Assembly: GCA_934130235.1 (NCBI GenBank)
Contig: CAKOXU010000002.1
Span: 1-56,508 of the forward strand
Length of the DNA: 56,508 bases
Reading direction: 5' to 3'
From: an uncultured Bacilli bacterium
Lineage (GTDB): Bacteria; Bacillota_I; Bacilli_A; RF39; UBA660
Position numbers and translations under genes: made by a program. Numbering within the stretch: position 1 is the first letter of the stretch; each line of letters begins with the position of its first letter. Of the stretch, positions 38,434 through 51,008 are shown in pieces. The notes under the pieces are model-generated. The model searched no databases. It had not been told where the DNA came from and worked only from the letters and a program-made list of their open reading frames with translations.

Positions 38434-39561
38434 CTATTTATTTTTTTTCATATAATCTTCAATTTTTTTAAACTCAGATGTCTTCAAATTAGTAAGCTCT
38501 AATTCTTCAAATAATTTCTTTTGCTTTTTATCTATTTTATTAGGTATTACTACATTTAAGACTACATACATATCGCCTTTTACACCAGTATGGATATCTT
38601 CTATACCTTTTCCTTTTAACCTATGTTTATCTCCTGTTGATGATCCTTCTGGTATTGTTAGCTTAACATTTCCATTTAATGTAGGAATTTCCTTTTTACA
38701 TCCTAAAACTGCGTCTGTAATAGTAATAGGCAACTCTAAATAAATATCGTTTTCATCTCTTTCAAATATTGGATGATTCTTAACTCTAAACTCTAAATAT
38801 AAATCACCATTACTTCCTCCATTAGTTCCTGAATCACCTTTACCTGCCAATCTCAATCTATTACCAGTATCGACACCTGCAGGTATTTTAACTTCTAAAG
38901 TTTTATTTACCTTTACTTTACCAGTCCCACGGCATTTTTTACAAGTACTATCAAAAGTGTATCCATCTCCATGGCAGTCTGGACATGAACTACGCGACAT
39001 AAAAGCGCCAAACATAGTTTGTCTTTGTGTAGTTACGGTACCGGTACCATTACATGTCGAACAAGTCTTTCTTCCGTGTCCACCTAAGCCATCACATTCT
39101 GCACATGAAGAATATACATCTACATTTATATTCTTTTTGCATCCAAATACAGCCTCATCAAAACTCAAATCCAATCTCATCAACCTATCAGAACCACGTT
39201 CAGCTCTTGTATGTGATCTTCCTCTATTTCCTCCAAAACCGGTAAAATTAGAAAACCCAAAGCCCTGACCAAATATTTCACTGAATATATCAGAAAAATC
39301 AAAGTCAGAAAAATCAAATCCAGCTCCGCCATTCATTTGATCAAAAGCAGCATGGCCAAATTGATCATATTGTTTTCTTTTATCTGGATCAGATAAAACA
39401 GCGTATGCCTCTTGAGCCTCTTTAAATTTTTCAGCAGCATCTGGTTCTTTAGAAACATCCGGATGATATTTCTTAGCTAATTTTCTAAAAGCACTTTTTA
39501 TTTCTTTTTCATCTGCATCTTTAGCTACACCAAGCACTTCGTAGTAATCTTTCTTATTCAT
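38434..39561 (-). CDS. dnaJ: Chaperone DnaJ (Hsp40)
   Basis: A 375-residue type I Hsp40. J domain (1-70) with HPD in KKYHPDVSK, a glycine/phenylalanine-rich linker (about 72-115), and four intact zinc-finger CXXCXGXG motifs: [24 protein letters not shown] and CKKCRGTG (about 145-215). The two C-terminal substrate-binding domains follow. It stimulates the DnaK ATPase. In this genome pepF lies between dnaK and dnaJ. Confidence 0.97.
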   Translation of the reverse strand: MNKKDYYEVLGVAKDADEKEIKSAFRKLAKKYHPDVSKEPDAAEKFKEAQEAYAVLSDPDKRKQYDQFGHAAFDQMNGGAGFDFSDFDFSDIFSEIFGQGFGFSNFTGFGGNRGRSHTRAERGSDRLMRLDLSFDEAVFGCKKNINVDVYSSCAECDGLGGHGRKTCSTCNGTGTVTTQRQTMFGAFMSRSSCPDCHGDGYTFDSTCKKCRGTGKVKVNKTLEVKIPAGVDTGNRLRLAGKGDSGTNGGSNGDLYLEFRVKNHPIFERDENDIYLELPITITDAVLGCKKEIPTLNGNVKLTIPEGSSTGDKHRLKGKGIEDIHTGVKGDMYVVLNVVIPNKIDKKQKKLFEELELTNLKTSEFKKIEDYMKKNK

Positions 39562-39572
39562 ACAGCATCCTC

Positions 39573-41360
39573 CTATAATAATTCTTTTAATTCATCTAAT
39601 TTTTTCTTAAACATAGCCATAGCCTCATCAATTGGCTTAGAAGTAGTCATATCTACATCTACTTTCTTTAAAATTTCCAATGGGTAATTATTTCCACCAC
39701 TACTTAAGAAATTTAAATAATTATTTTTTGTTTCTTCGTCACAAGCAAGTATTCTACTAGCAATAGAAAGCGCACTTGACAATCCAGTTGCATATTTGTA
39801 AACATAAAATGGTGTGTAGAAATGAGGTATTCTACTCCATTCATAACGAATCTCATCATCACTTACAACACTTTTTCCATAATATAATTTATTTAATTCA
39901 TAATAAGTAGTTGAAATTTCTTCCTCAGTCAAAGATACGCCATCTGCTTCTTTTTGATGCATTAACATCTCAAATTCAGCAAACATAGTTTGTCTAAATA
40001 TAGTTGTTCTAACAGAATCTAAAAAATCTGTTAAATAGTATATCTTTTCTTCTTTAGTTTTAGCATGATTATATAAGTAATCATTTATTAAAACTTCATT
40101 TACAGTAGAAGCTATTTCAGCTAAAAATATTGGATATCCAGAATCTACGTAATTCTGACTCTTAGAATAATATGAGTGCATAGAATGTCCTAATTCATGC
40201 CCTATTGTACTCACAGCATCTGTTGTATCATTATAATTTAATAGTAAGTATGGATATGAATCATAGCATCCCCAACTATAAGCTCCTGACCTTTTACCAT
40301 CACTAGGATAAATATCTATCCAGTGTTCAACAAAAGCATTATTTAAATCATTTAAATATTTTTGTCCTAATGGTTTAAGTGCTTCAAACAATATCTTTTT
40401 ACCTTCTTCAAAAGGTACTTTCTCAGATTTTGATTCTACTAAGTCTACATATATATCATACATATGCATCTCGTCTAAATTTAAAGCTTTTTTTCTTACA
40501 TCCATATATTCGTACATTAAATTCATGTTTTTATGTATTGTATCTATAAGATTTTTATATACAGAAACATCTATATTATCAGAAAATAAACTTCTTTCAA
40601 GTGTACTATTATATTTTTTTACCTTAGTTATAAAAGAGCTCTCTTTTATTTGACCAACATAAGTTGCAGCTAAAGTGTTTTTTAATCCTTTATAGTAATT
40701 ATAAAGACTCAAAAATGCATCTTTTCTTACTCTTCTATCTTTACTCTTCATAAAAACAGAATAATTACTAGAAGTAAGTTTAATTTCTTTTCCATTTTCG
40801 TCTTTTATGTATCCTAAATCTATATCTGTATTATCAATGTTATTAAATACTTCACTACAATTTCCAAATGCGTTTATTGCACGCACATAAATATTTTCTT
40901 CAATCTGGCTTAATGAATGTTTTTTAAATCTGTAAAAATCCTCTAAATAAAATTTATATTCCTCTAAAGCTTTATTCTCTTTTATATAGTTTAACACTTT
41001 ATTATAGTCAAAAGATAACATTTCTGGTTCAATGAAAGAGTATTTTTCACTTATCTCTTCACTTAGTTTTTCTATCTTCATCTTAAGAGCCTTACTTTTG
41101 TTATTCTTAGTATCAACATCAAAACTCAATCTAGAATACACATATAATTTATCAATTATTCTATTTTGACTTTCAGTTAGTTTTAAAAAGTCATACAATG
41201 TAGTTGCACTATCCATAATATGAGATTTATATTCTAATATTTTATCTGTTAATTCATTTACTTTTTTTATATCTGACTCTATTTGCTCATTATTATCATA
41301 CATCTTACTTAAATCCCATTTATATTCATTTGGTACTTCATTACGTGATTTATATTCCAT
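39573..41360 (-). CDS. pepF: Oligoendopeptidase F (M3 family)
   Basis: A 595-residue zinc metallopeptidase with [12 protein letters not shown] near residue 385 (HExxH). It also has the downstream glutamate helix of the M3 family and the [11 protein letters not shown] block. The family cuts oligopeptides of about 7-17 residues in the cytosol. It lies inside the heat-shock operon between dnaK and dnaJ, so it should be induced with the chaperones. No signal peptide. Confidence 0.95.
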   Translation of the reverse strand: MEYKSRNEVPNEYKWDLSKMYDNNEQIESDIKKVNELTDKILEYKSHIMDSATTLYDFLKLTESQNRIIDKLYVYSRLSFDVDTKNNKSKALKMKIEKLSEEISEKYSFIEPEMLSFDYNKVLNYIKENKALEEYKFYLEDFYRFKKHSLSQIEENIYVRAINAFGNCSEVFNNIDNTDIDLGYIKDENGKEIKLTSSNYSVFMKSKDRRVRKDAFLSLYNYYKGLKNTLAATYVGQIKESSFITKVKKYNSTLERSLFSDNIDVSVYKNLIDTIHKNMNLMYEYMDVRKKALNLDEMHMYDIYVDLVESKSEKVPFEEGKKILFEALKPLGQKYLNDLNNAFVEHWIDIYPSDGKRSGAYSWGCYDSYPYLLLNYNDTTDAVSTIGHELGHSMHSYYSKSQNYVDSGYPIFLAEIASTVNEVLINDYLYNHAKTKEEKIYYLTDFLDSVRTTIFRQTMFAEFEMLMHQKEADGVSLTEEEISTTYYELNKLYYGKSVVSDDEIRYEWSRIPHFYTPFYVYKYATGLSSALSIASRILACDEETKNNYLNFLSSGGNNYPLEILKKVDVDMTTSKPIDEAMAMFKKKLDELKELL

Positions 41361-41414
41361 ATTATATCCTTTCTTAAAATACTTAAGGAAGTTCTAGTTT
41401 CCTAGAACTTCACA

Positions 41415-43866
<2,452 letters not shown>

Positions 43867-43875
43867 AAATACCTC

Positions 43876-44862
43876 CTATTTATCAATATTTTCTTTTATA
43901 TATTCTAATAAAGACATAACCCTGTCGTATTCCATTCTCTTAGGGCCTATCAAAGCAATAGTACCCTCTTCTCCATTAATAGAATACTTTGTTTTAACAA
44001 TAGTAACATCATCGTCAAAATTGTTTTCACTACCTATATATACATTAATACCATTGTCTTCTTCTTTAATATAATTAACTAAATCTTTATCATTAAATTT
44101 ACTAACTATATCTCTTACTTTATCAATACTGTCAAATTCTGGTTGCATCAATATATTGTTTCTTCCTGAAACGTTCATACTGCTACTAGCAACATCTGTA
44201 AAAGCATTATAAAAAGCATTATATAAGACCTCATGTTTATGTATATACTGTGCAATTACAGGCTTTACTTCATATTCCAATGCACTACTAACTTCACTAA
44301 TTGGAGTTCCTACAATAAGTTTATTAATTAAATCAACCGTCTGTTTAATTTCCTTCATATCAACTTCTTTTGATATATAAACTTTCCTATTCTCAACATG
44401 ACCTTTATCAGTTATTACTAGTGCAATTAAGTTTTGACTATCAATAGGAACAACCTCTATCTTTTTTACTAAATTTTCATTAGATTGTTTACCTAATACA
44501 ATTGCAGTATAATGTGTTAATTCTGAAATAATTTCCATACTTTTAAGTATTACATCATTTACTACAAGTGATTTGTTATTTACAACTGTTTGAAGTTTTA
44601 ACATATCTTCTCCATTTAATTCCTTAGGCTGCATTATATTGTCTACATAATATCTATAACCCTTTTCACTAGGAATTCTTCCTGAAGATATATGTGTTTT
44701 TTCAAGTAAACCTATTTCTTCTAAGTAATTCATTTCTGCTCTAATTGTTGCAGATGAACACTTCATCGCATCGCATAATGATTTACTACTAACAGGTCTT
44801 GCTGTGTTTATATATTCTTCAACTATCAGTTTCAACAAAGATTCTTCTCTATTAGTAATCAA
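43876..44862 (-). CDS. hrcA: Heat-inducible transcription repressor HrcA
   Basis: A 328-residue repressor. The N-terminal winged helix (REESLLKLIVEEYINTARPVSS, SSATIRAEMNYLEE, HISSGRIPSEKGYRYY) is the HrcA signature. A GAF-like domain follows. HrcA binds CIRCE and represses grpE-dnaK-dnaJ. The start is the TTG at 44862 behind GAGGTGA (44868-44874); a GTG further upstream (44922) lies inside the CIRCE element. HrcA controls its own operon, as the two CIRCE copies show. Confidence 0.95.
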   Translation of the reverse strand: MITNREESLLKLIVEEYINTARPVSSKSLCDAMKCSSATIRAEMNYLEEIGLLEKTHISSGRIPSEKGYRYYVDNIMQPKELNGEDMLKLQTVVNNKSLVVNDVILKSMEIISELTHYTAIVLGKQSNENLVKKIEVVPIDSQNLIALVITDKGHVENRKVYISKEVDMKEIKQTVDLINKLIVGTPISEVSSALEYEVKPVIAQYIHKHEVLYNAFYNAFTDVASSSMNVSGRNNILMQPEFDSIDKVRDIVSKFNDKDLVNYIKEEDNGINVYIGSENNFDDDVTIVKTKYSINGEEGTIALIGPKRMEYDRVMSLLEYIKENIDK

Positions 44863-44915
44863 ACTACTCACCTCTAATTTATTATATATATTTTTTAAAA
44901 TAATATAACACGTTT

Positions 44916-44942
44916 TTAGCACTACTATTTCTTAAGTGCTAA
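44916..44942. promoter_or_regulatory. CIRCE element (proximal copy)
   Basis: TTAGCACTT, nine bases, TAGTGCTAA on the minus strand: a 9-9-9 inverted repeat with one symmetric mismatch to the CIRCE consensus. It lies after the promoter and just upstream of hrcA. Confidence 0.92.
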
Positions 44943-44946
44943 AACA

Positions 44947-44975
44947 AGTATAGCACTATTTCTTGGCACTGTCAA
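44947..44975 (-). promoter_or_regulatory. Promoter of the hrcA operon
   Basis: -35 TTGACA (44970-44975), 17-bp spacer and -10 TATACT (44947-44952), with TGC before the -10. The -35 lies inside the distal CIRCE. Confidence 0.92.
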
Positions 44976-44989
44976 TAAAAAAGTGCTAA
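44963..44989. promoter_or_regulatory. Second CIRCE element (distal copy)
   Basis: TTAGCACTT, nine bases, CAGTGCCAA on the minus strand, the same 9-9-9 spacing with a more degenerate right arm. It covers the -35. One more half-site (TAGCACT at 44951) lies between the two copies. Confidence 0.75.
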
Positions 44990-45004
44990 TTTCATAAAAT
45001 TTTC

Positions 45005-45031
45005 ACAAAAAAAAGATTAACTATGTTAACC
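45005..45031 (-). terminator. Terminator of the rhomboid gene
   Basis: Stem GGTTAAC / GTTAATC (one G-U pair) overlapping the stop at 45026, followed by eight T residues on the minus strand. Confidence 0.7.
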
Positions 45032-46195
45032 TTTATAATATAAAACTATCAAAGCAATTATAAGTATCAAACTCATAATAATACCATTTACTTTATCAAA
45101 TGTAGTGCTTTTATATTTGACACCTACTGCTTTAGTAATTAATACACCGCCTATTAATCCACCTATATGAGCCATATAATCGATTCCCGGAACAACAAAT
45201 CCGATTGCTAAATTAAGCAATATTAATGGAATAATTTGGCTTTTAATAACTCCACTTAAATATACTCTATAGTGATATCCAAAATAAAGAAGTGATCCTA
45301 GTAATCCAAATATAGCACCACTAGCTCCTACTGATACATATCCCTGTGGTAAATACAAAATAGAAAGAAGACCAGATATTAATCCACTTACAATATATAT
45401 AATACTAAATTTAAATTTTCCAAAAAAACTCTCCAACTGAGGACCTATTATATATAATGAATACATATTACAAAGTAAATGAATTAGACCAGCGTGTAAA
45501 AACATACTTGAAAACAATCTAGACATTAATTCGGGAATAGAATTAATATAATCTTTACTTACCAATCCACCAATATTATCTAATATATTAGGATCTATCT
45601 GTATAATGTTTTTTGATAAAACAGCACTTAGTATATAAAAAGCTATACAAATACCTATAAAAATGTATGTCATTACAGGTTTTTTCTTAGAAAATACATC
45701 TTCCGCTTTTTTTGTCTCTTCAAAATTCTTTTTATTTATGTCTTCAGTTAATTTTATAAACAATTCAATACCTTCTTCGTTAGTTGCTTCCACTTCAAGT
45801 ATATGAGGAAAGTTATTCATAATAAATGAATATTTTTCAATATCATTCAACTTGTCTACTCTAGCTAACTTTATATTGTCAAATTCTTTCTTATTTATAT
45901 CTACATTATCACCTAAATTTACAAATATAGATAAAGAATTCATTTTAAGAGAAAACATTTTTCCTTTTATTTTTTTTAAGATTTGTTTAGTTTTAAAAAC
46001 ATCAAAATCTAATTGTTCATTATTATGTATATAATTAGAAACAATTCTTATTATTTTATAATCAGCATTAGCATTTTCTAACCATATCTCATCCTTAGCA
46101 CCATGAAGTACAACTGGATTATATCCTTCAAATGTTATAAAATAGTGTAACAATTTCATAACAATTTCATCGTTTTTATTCAATGTAATATTCAT
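45026..46195 (-). CDS. Rhomboid-family intramembrane serine protease (GluP-like)
   Basis: A 389-residue protein. Residues about 1-170 form a soluble N-terminal domain as in the Bacillus rhomboid GluP/YqgP. The rhomboid membrane domain (about 172-375) shows HAGLIHLLCNMYSLY, the catalytic serine in GASGAIFGLLG, and the catalytic histidine in HIGGLIGG. It cuts membrane proteins within the lipid bilayer. It lacks the TPR region of the Bacillus protein. It is divergent from the tspO-like gene. Confidence 0.9.
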   Translation of the reverse strand: MNITLNKNDEIVMKLLHYFITFEGYNPVVLHGAKDEIWLENANADYKIIRIVSNYIHNNEQLDFDVFKTKQILKKIKGKMFSLKMNSLSIFVNLGDNVDINKKEFDNIKLARVDKLNDIEKYSFIMNNFPHILEVEATNEEGIELFIKLTEDINKKNFEETKKAEDVFSKKKPVMTYIFIGICIAFYILSAVLSKNIIQIDPNILDNIGGLVSKDYINSIPELMSRLFSSMFLHAGLIHLLCNMYSLYIIGPQLESFFGKFKFSIIYIVSGLISGLLSILYLPQGYVSVGASGAIFGLLGSLLYFGYHYRVYLSGVIKSQIIPLILLNLAIGFVVPGIDYMAHIGGLIGGVLITKAVGVKYKSTTFDKVNGIIMSLILIIALIVLYYKG

Positions 46196-46256
46196 ATTAC
46201 ACCTCTTTCATATTAATATTTTAATACATTTAGAATAAGATGTAAAGAGGTGTATT

Positions 46257-46697
46257 ATGAAAAAAATATTTAAATTTTTAATTATTCTTCTTCCTTGGTT
46301 CATAAGTAGTATAGTATTTAAAAGTGATACCGTTTTTTACAACAATCTAAACTTACCTAGCTTTGCTCCTAATCCATTTGTATTTGTAATAGTATGGACA
46401 ATTCTATATATTTTAATAGCACTTTCTATTTTTAATATGAATGAGTATAGTGCAAATTATAAAAAAATTCTTTTAATAAATTATGTAAGTAATCAAACTT
46501 TTTCTTTCTTTTTCTTTATACTAAAAAGTCCATTCTTAGCTTTAATTGACACAGTAATAACTCTTATAAGTGCATTATTCCTATATTATGAATCTAAGTT
46601 AGACAATGAAAAATCATCTAAATTACTTATTCCTTATTTAATATGGAATTTATTTGCTACTATATTAATTATATTTGTATTCTTTATGAATATATAA
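46257..46697 (+). CDS. TspO/MBR-family membrane protein
   Basis: A 146-residue protein with five membrane helices. It keeps the family pattern: LPSFAPNPFVFVIVWTILY near residue 30, where the usual motif is PxWxFGPVW, and LIPYLIWNLFATIL near the C-terminus. Several aromatic ligand-site residues appear replaced, so it is a divergent member. TspO proteins bind porphyrins and cholesterol; the role here is unknown. It is one of only two plus-strand genes. Confidence 0.75.
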   Translation: MKKIFKFLIILLPWFISSIVFKSDTVFYNNLNLPSFAPNPFVFVIVWTILYILIALSIFNMNEYSANYKKILLINYVSNQTFSFFFFILKSPFLALIDTVITLISALFLYYESKLDNEKSSKLLIPYLIWNLFATILIIFVFFMNI

Positions 46698-46722
46698 AAA
46701 AAGAGATTATAAATCTCTTTTT
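46696..46722. terminator. Bidirectional terminator between tspO-like and tex
   Basis: AAAAAGAGATT / its complement AATCTCTTTTT form a hairpin with A and T tracts on both sides, between two converging genes. Confidence 0.85.
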
Positions 46723-48869
46723 GGTTCTAATAAGCTAAGTGAAACTTTACCTTTATCTATTTTTATTTCATCAACATAGCAATCTACTATATCACCAACA
46801 CTAAGTATTTCACTAGGATGTTTAATGTATTTATCAGTCATCTTTGATATATGTACAAGCCCATCTTCATGAAGTCCAATATCTATAAACGCTCCAAAAT
46901 CCACTACGTTTCTTACAGTTCCTTGTAACTTCATACCTAATTTCAAATCTTTAAGCTCTAATATATCACTCTTTAGTAAAGGTTGTGGCATTGAATCTCT
47001 AGGGTCCCTCAATGGACTTTTTAATGATTTTATTACGTCTTCTAATGTATAGATGTCTGTTGAAAGTTTTTCTTTATATTCATCTAAATTTATTTTATTT
47101 AGTTTATCTACTAATTGATTAGAACCTACATCCTTCAAAGACATATCCAAGCTTTTAAGTAAATTTAGTGCGATTTGATAACTCTCTGGATGAATACTTG
47201 TAGCATCTAAAATATTATCGCCATCTATTATTCTTAAAAATCCTATTGATTGTTGATAAACCTTATCAGATAATATTTTTTCTAATTCTTTTCTAGAATT
47301 TATTTTTCCCTTTGTATTTCTATAATCAATTAATTTATCTATATACCTCTTAGTTATACCAGATACATATTTTAATATGGATTTAGACGCAGTATTTAAG
47401 TTTACTCCTACATTATTTACTGCTTTACTTACAACAAAATCTAAGTTTTCACTTAATTTTTTTTCTGATACATCGTGTTGGTACAATCCTACACCTATTC
47501 CCTCTGGTGGTATTTTAACAAGTTCAGATAATGGGTCTTGTAATCTTCTACCAATACTTACAGCACTTCTTTTTTCAACAGCTAAATCAGGAAATTCCTC
47601 TATTGCTACTTTAGAAGCACTATAAATAGAAGCACCAGCTTCTGATACAATAGCATACTTACAGTCTAAATCGTATTTTTTAATCATATCAGAAATAAAC
47701 TTTTCTGATTCTCTAGATGCAGTTCCATTTCCTATAGCTATTATATCTACATTATATTTATCTATTAAATTTTTAACAATAATCTGCGATTGTTCAATAT
47801 TCTTTTCTTTATTACCATTTAAAAATGGTTTTACAACAGTAGAATCCAAATATTTGCCTGTTTTATCTATTACAGCTATTTTACATCCATTTACAAATCC
47901 AGGATCAAAGGCAAGTACTACTTGTTCTTTCATCGGTGGTGTTAAAAGAAGATTTTCTAAATTAGAAGCAAAATTATTTATAGCAGCATCTTCTCCTTTT
48001 ACAGTTAGATCACTTCTTATTTCTCTTTCTACAGATGGCTGTATTAATCTTTTATAAGAATCCTCTATCGCTTCCTTTACATTTTCACAAGCAAAACTGT
48101 TACTATTTTTAATTATATTTTTTTCTAGATAGTTTAAAACTCGTTGCTTATCATATACTATAGACACACTAAGTATGCCTTCTTTTTCACCTCTATTTAA
48201 GGCAAGTATTCTATGTGGTTTTATATACTTAATTCTTTCTTCATAATCATAATACATATCATAAACCTTATTGTTATCATTTGCATTCTTTTTTAATTTA
48301 CTTTTAATAGTTCCATAATTATATGTATTATTTCTAATACTTTTTCTATATTTAGCATTATCACTAATATTCTCTGCTATTATGTATTTAGCTCCCTTTA
48401 TCGCATCTTCACATGTTAAAACATTTTCGTTTAAATACTTTTTAGATATACTTTCAATATTACCACTGGTTGGAAAAGCCATTATTTCATGCGCTAAACC
48501 TTCCAAACCATTCTTTATTGCCTCCGTAGCTTTAGTCTTTTTCTTTTCTTTAAATGGTCTATATAAATCTTCAACTTCTACTAATTTAGAAGCACTCATT
48601 ATTTCATTTCTTAATTCATCAGTTAAAAGCCCCTTTTCATCAATTAACCTTATAACATCTTCTTTCCTTTTCAACAAGTTATTTTGATACTTGTAAACTT
48701 CCTCTATACTTCTTATTGTATCTTCATCAAGCGCACCTGTAGCTTCTTTTCTATAACGTGCTATAAAAGGTATAGTAGATCCTTCTTCCAATAATTTAAG
48801 TACAACGCTTACTTGTTTTTCAACTATATTTAACTCTTCACTCATTTTTTTTATTATATCTGTATTCAT
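46707..48869 (-). CDS. tex: Tex-family RNA-binding transcription accessory protein
   Basis: A 720-residue protein. The N-terminal Tex domain holds IPFIARYRKEATGALDED. A YqgF-like domain (DPGFVNGCKIAVID) comes next, then a helix-hairpin-helix region (VNNVGVNLNTASKSIL), and a C-terminal S1 RNA-binding domain (VRNVVDFGAFIDIGLHEDGLVH). The YqgF-like aspartate is kept. Tex binds RNA and affects transcription; its exact function is poorly defined. The promoter is an extended -10 TGGTATAAT at 48892-48897. Confidence 0.95.
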   Translation of the reverse strand: MNTDIIKKMSEELNIVEKQVSVVLKLLEEGSTIPFIARYRKEATGALDEDTIRSIEEVYKYQNNLLKRKEDVIRLIDEKGLLTDELRNEIMSASKLVEVEDLYRPFKEKKKTKATEAIKNGLEGLAHEIMAFPTSGNIESISKKYLNENVLTCEDAIKGAKYIIAENISDNAKYRKSIRNNTYNYGTIKSKLKKNANDNNKVYDMYYDYEERIKYIKPHRILALNRGEKEGILSVSIVYDKQRVLNYLEKNIIKNSNSFACENVKEAIEDSYKRLIQPSVEREIRSDLTVKGEDAAINNFASNLENLLLTPPMKEQVVLAFDPGFVNGCKIAVIDKTGKYLDSTVVKPFLNGNKEKNIEQSQIIVKNLIDKYNVDIIAIGNGTASRESEKFISDMIKKYDLDCKYAIVSEAGASIYSASKVAIEEFPDLAVEKRSAVSIGRRLQDPLSELVKIPPEGIGVGLYQHDVSEKKLSENLDFVVSKAVNNVGVNLNTASKSILKYVSGITKRYIDKLIDYRNTKGKINSRKELEKILSDKVYQQSIGFLRIIDGDNILDATSIHPESYQIALNLLKSLDMSLKDVGSNQLVDKLNKINLDEYKEKLSTDIYTLEDVIKSLKSPLRDPRDSMPQPLLKSDILELKDLKLGMKLQGTVRNVVDFGAFIDIGLHEDGLVHISKMTDKYIKHPSEILSVGDIVDCYVDEIKIDKGKVSLSLLEPKRDL

Positions 48870-48891
48870 AAATCCTCTTTTCTACTATACA

Positions 48892-48897
48892 ATTATA
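48892..48897 (-). promoter_or_regulatory. Extended -10 promoter of tex
   Basis: TGGTATAAT about 25 bp upstream of the tex ATG, with no clear -35. Confidence 0.55.
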
Positions 48898-48908
48898 CCA
48901 TAGTTCAA

Positions 48909-48947
48909 TAAAAAAGATAAACTATTTTACTAGTTCATCTCTTTTTT
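48909..48947 (-). terminator. Terminator of the LTA-synthase-like gene
   Basis: A 15-17 bp imperfect stem (AAAAAAGAGATGAACTA / TAGTTTATCTTTTTT) overlaps the TAG stop at 48922. Confidence 0.8.
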
Positions 48948-50928
48948 CATAAGCATCTATTAAATTATAAGTAATGATACTATTGGATATTTTTATCAAA
49001 TTATCCGCATATTCATTATTATCATTAATTTCATCCATACTAACAGCATAATCCAAGTCTAACTGTCTATATGTTTCACTAGACGCTTCATAATATAAGT
49101 TTTTAGTCATCCAGTTTCCATCTGGAAATACTATTAAGTGCTTATACTCACTAAAATAATCATGCCCTAAATTATACTTAGGAGTTATTCCTAACATATT
49201 TTCTAATGTTGGTGACACATCTATCATTCCCATTACATCATTATATTCTTTGTTATATTTTGTATTTATCTTATCCTTAGACCAAATAATAAATGGTACT
49301 TTTCTATTTATTTCATATGTAAAATCGTCTATTGTACCTACTGTATCAGTTGGATCAATTAAAACACTTTCATAATATTCACTATCATATAACTTTTTAA
49401 ATTCAGAATGTTTTAGCTTACAATCATGATCTCCATACAACACTATTATTGTATCATCTAGTAGTCCTGATGATTCTAAATCAGTTAATAATTGTCCAAT
49501 TGCTTCATCTGCATAATGAACAGACTTAAGATAGTTTCCCATTTTAGTTTCCTCTAACCAAGGAATAACTTCTTCTTTAGTCTCACCAGTCAATTCATCA
49601 GTAGTTGTTTTGATATAATCAACAGAATAACTTGTATCATTTTCTAACGCAGTAAAAGGGGTATGATTAGTAAGCATAATAAGTGTTCCATACCACTTTT
49701 TATGTTCATCATTAATCGTTTTTAGAATTTCTATTGATTGTTTGAAGAATGATTTATCAGAAAGACCAAGTCCTAATTGTTCATCTATAGTATAATCCTT
49801 TGTATAATAATAGAAATTATCATAACCTAAATACTTATATGTATTACTTCTATTCCAAGCACTACCATTATTCGCATGCATACTAAAAGTATAATAATCT
49901 TGATTTTTTAATAATTTTAAAATAGTTTCATAATCTCTATCAAAATAATTCATAAATACAGTTCCAGATGAACTAGGTAAAAGAGATGTTAATGATGTAA
50001 ACTCACTATCGCTACTATTTCCTACACTTTCTTGTGCATAAAAATTAGAAAAATAAATTCCTTCACGAGCTAATTTATTTAAATTAGGTGTTAATTCTTT
50101 TCCATTAAATTTTAAATTCATAGTAAAACTTTGTAAAGATTCACCATGTATTACAATTACATTTTTACCTTTAAATATATTAGTATACATATTAGTTTCG
50201 TGTTCCCTGTCAGTTTCATAATACTCTCTAAAAGATTTATATGCATCATCATACCCAAACATAGAATTCATAGTAGTTTTTAAAGACGTTAATGCATCAT
50301 TTATTTGATATGTATAAATTCCAAATTCCATAACTACATATGATCTATTCCACTGCTTATCTAACCTACTAATATCGACAGGACTAAGCATAGAAACAAA
50401 AACACCTAATGTTATCAATGAAGTTATAATCATATTTAAAAATCTTGTCTTAGGAACCTCTATATTTTTTACCTTTTTATAGTACTTTGATTTTTTTAAT
50501 TTACGATGTGTAAATACTAGTGCGAATATTTGCCATAAAAATATTAAATCCTTAAATTCAAATATATTTTCTAATGCATCCATATATCCTCCAAGTTCAC
50601 TTGCAGTAGATAGTAAGGATACAGATGCGAATGATAAATAATTACTATAATAAATAGAATTTACTATACAAATTGCAGTAAAAAATATACTTAGAACTAA
50701 TAAATACTTAAATTGATTTTTTGGTTTAAAAAAATAACCAAAGGAAGTAAAAAATAATAATATTGTTAAATCTGCCATTACGGGTTTAATAGCAAAATAA
50801 TTAGCAACTGTAAAATATCTAAGTAAACATCCATTAATTAAACAACTTATTATAAAAACAGACATCAGTATATTACTTTTAATATATTTCTTCAAACTTT
50901 TAAAAAACTTATTAATTTTTTTACCCAT
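48922..50928 (-). CDS. Lipoteichoic acid synthase-like sulfatase-fold enzyme
   Basis: A 668-residue protein with five N-terminal membrane helices (up to about residue 185) and an outer sulfatase-fold domain. Metal and catalytic motifs: IHGES (E263), VGNSSDSEF around the nucleophile, LYGDHD, and a late histidine in the substrate site. The fold and order match LtaS, which polymerises glycerol phosphate from phosphatidylglycerol. The nucleophile, threonine in Staphylococcus LtaS, is serine here (S305). The start is the ATG at 50928 behind GAGGGAG; the in-frame ATG at 50970 lies upstream of it in the promoter region. Confidence 0.88.
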   Translation of the reverse strand: MGKKINKFFKSLKKYIKSNILMSVFIISCLINGCLLRYFTVANYFAIKPVMADLTILLFFTSFGYFFKPKNQFKYLLVLSIFFTAICIVNSIYYSNYLSFASVSLLSTASELGGYMDALENIFEFKDLIFLWQIFALVFTHRKLKKSKYYKKVKNIEVPKTRFLNMIITSLITLGVFVSMLSPVDISRLDKQWNRSYVVMEFGIYTYQINDALTSLKTTMNSMFGYDDAYKSFREYYETDREHETNMYTNIFKGKNVIVIHGESLQSFTMNLKFNGKELTPNLNKLAREGIYFSNFYAQESVGNSSDSEFTSLTSLLPSSSGTVFMNYFDRDYETILKLLKNQDYYTFSMHANNGSAWNRSNTYKYLGYDNFYYYTKDYTIDEQLGLGLSDKSFFKQSIEILKTINDEHKKWYGTLIMLTNHTPFTALENDTSYSVDYIKTTTDELTGETKEEVIPWLEETKMGNYLKSVHYADEAIGQLLTDLESSGLLDDTIIVLYGDHDCKLKHSEFKKLYDSEYYESVLIDPTDTVGTIDDFTYEINRKVPFIIWSKDKINTKYNKEYNDVMGMIDVSPTLENMLGITPKYNLGHDYFSEYKHLIVFPDGNWMTKNLYYEASSETYRQLDLDYAVSMDEINDNNEYADNLIKISNSIITYNLIDAYEKRDELVK

Positions 50929-50951
50929 TTTATCTCCCTCTTTACTCATAA

Positions 50952-50980
50952 AGTATAGCACATAATGCAACTTTTTACAA
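50952..50980 (-). promoter_or_regulatory. Promoter of the LTA-synthase-like gene
   Basis: -35 TTGTAA (50975-50980), 17-bp spacer and -10 TATACT (50952-50957) with TGC before it (extended). It starts the transcript close to the ATG at 50928. Confidence 0.75.
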
Positions 50981-50983
50981 CTT

Positions 50984-51008
50984 AAAAAAAGCCTTATTAT
51001 TATAAGGC
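50984..51008 (-). terminator. Terminator of tmk
   Basis: Stem GCCTTAT / ATAAGGC overlapping the tmk stop, followed by seven T residues on the minus strand. Confidence 0.8.

Noticed and set aside
39049..39061. TGTCGAA inside dnaJ as a Spo0A box
   Set aside because: It is a single copy in a coding region at the conserved zinc-finger segment, so its presence is explained by codons.
44863..44922. hrcA start at the upstream GTG (44922)
   Set aside because: That codon is within the CIRCE element, and the 20 extra residues are not HrcA-like; the TTG at 44862 has a good ribosome site.
46188..46256. Inverted repeat in the rhomboid/tspO divergent region
   Set aside because: The arms are simply the two ribosome sites (AAAGAGGTG with a similar spacer) facing each other; no operator is needed to explain it.
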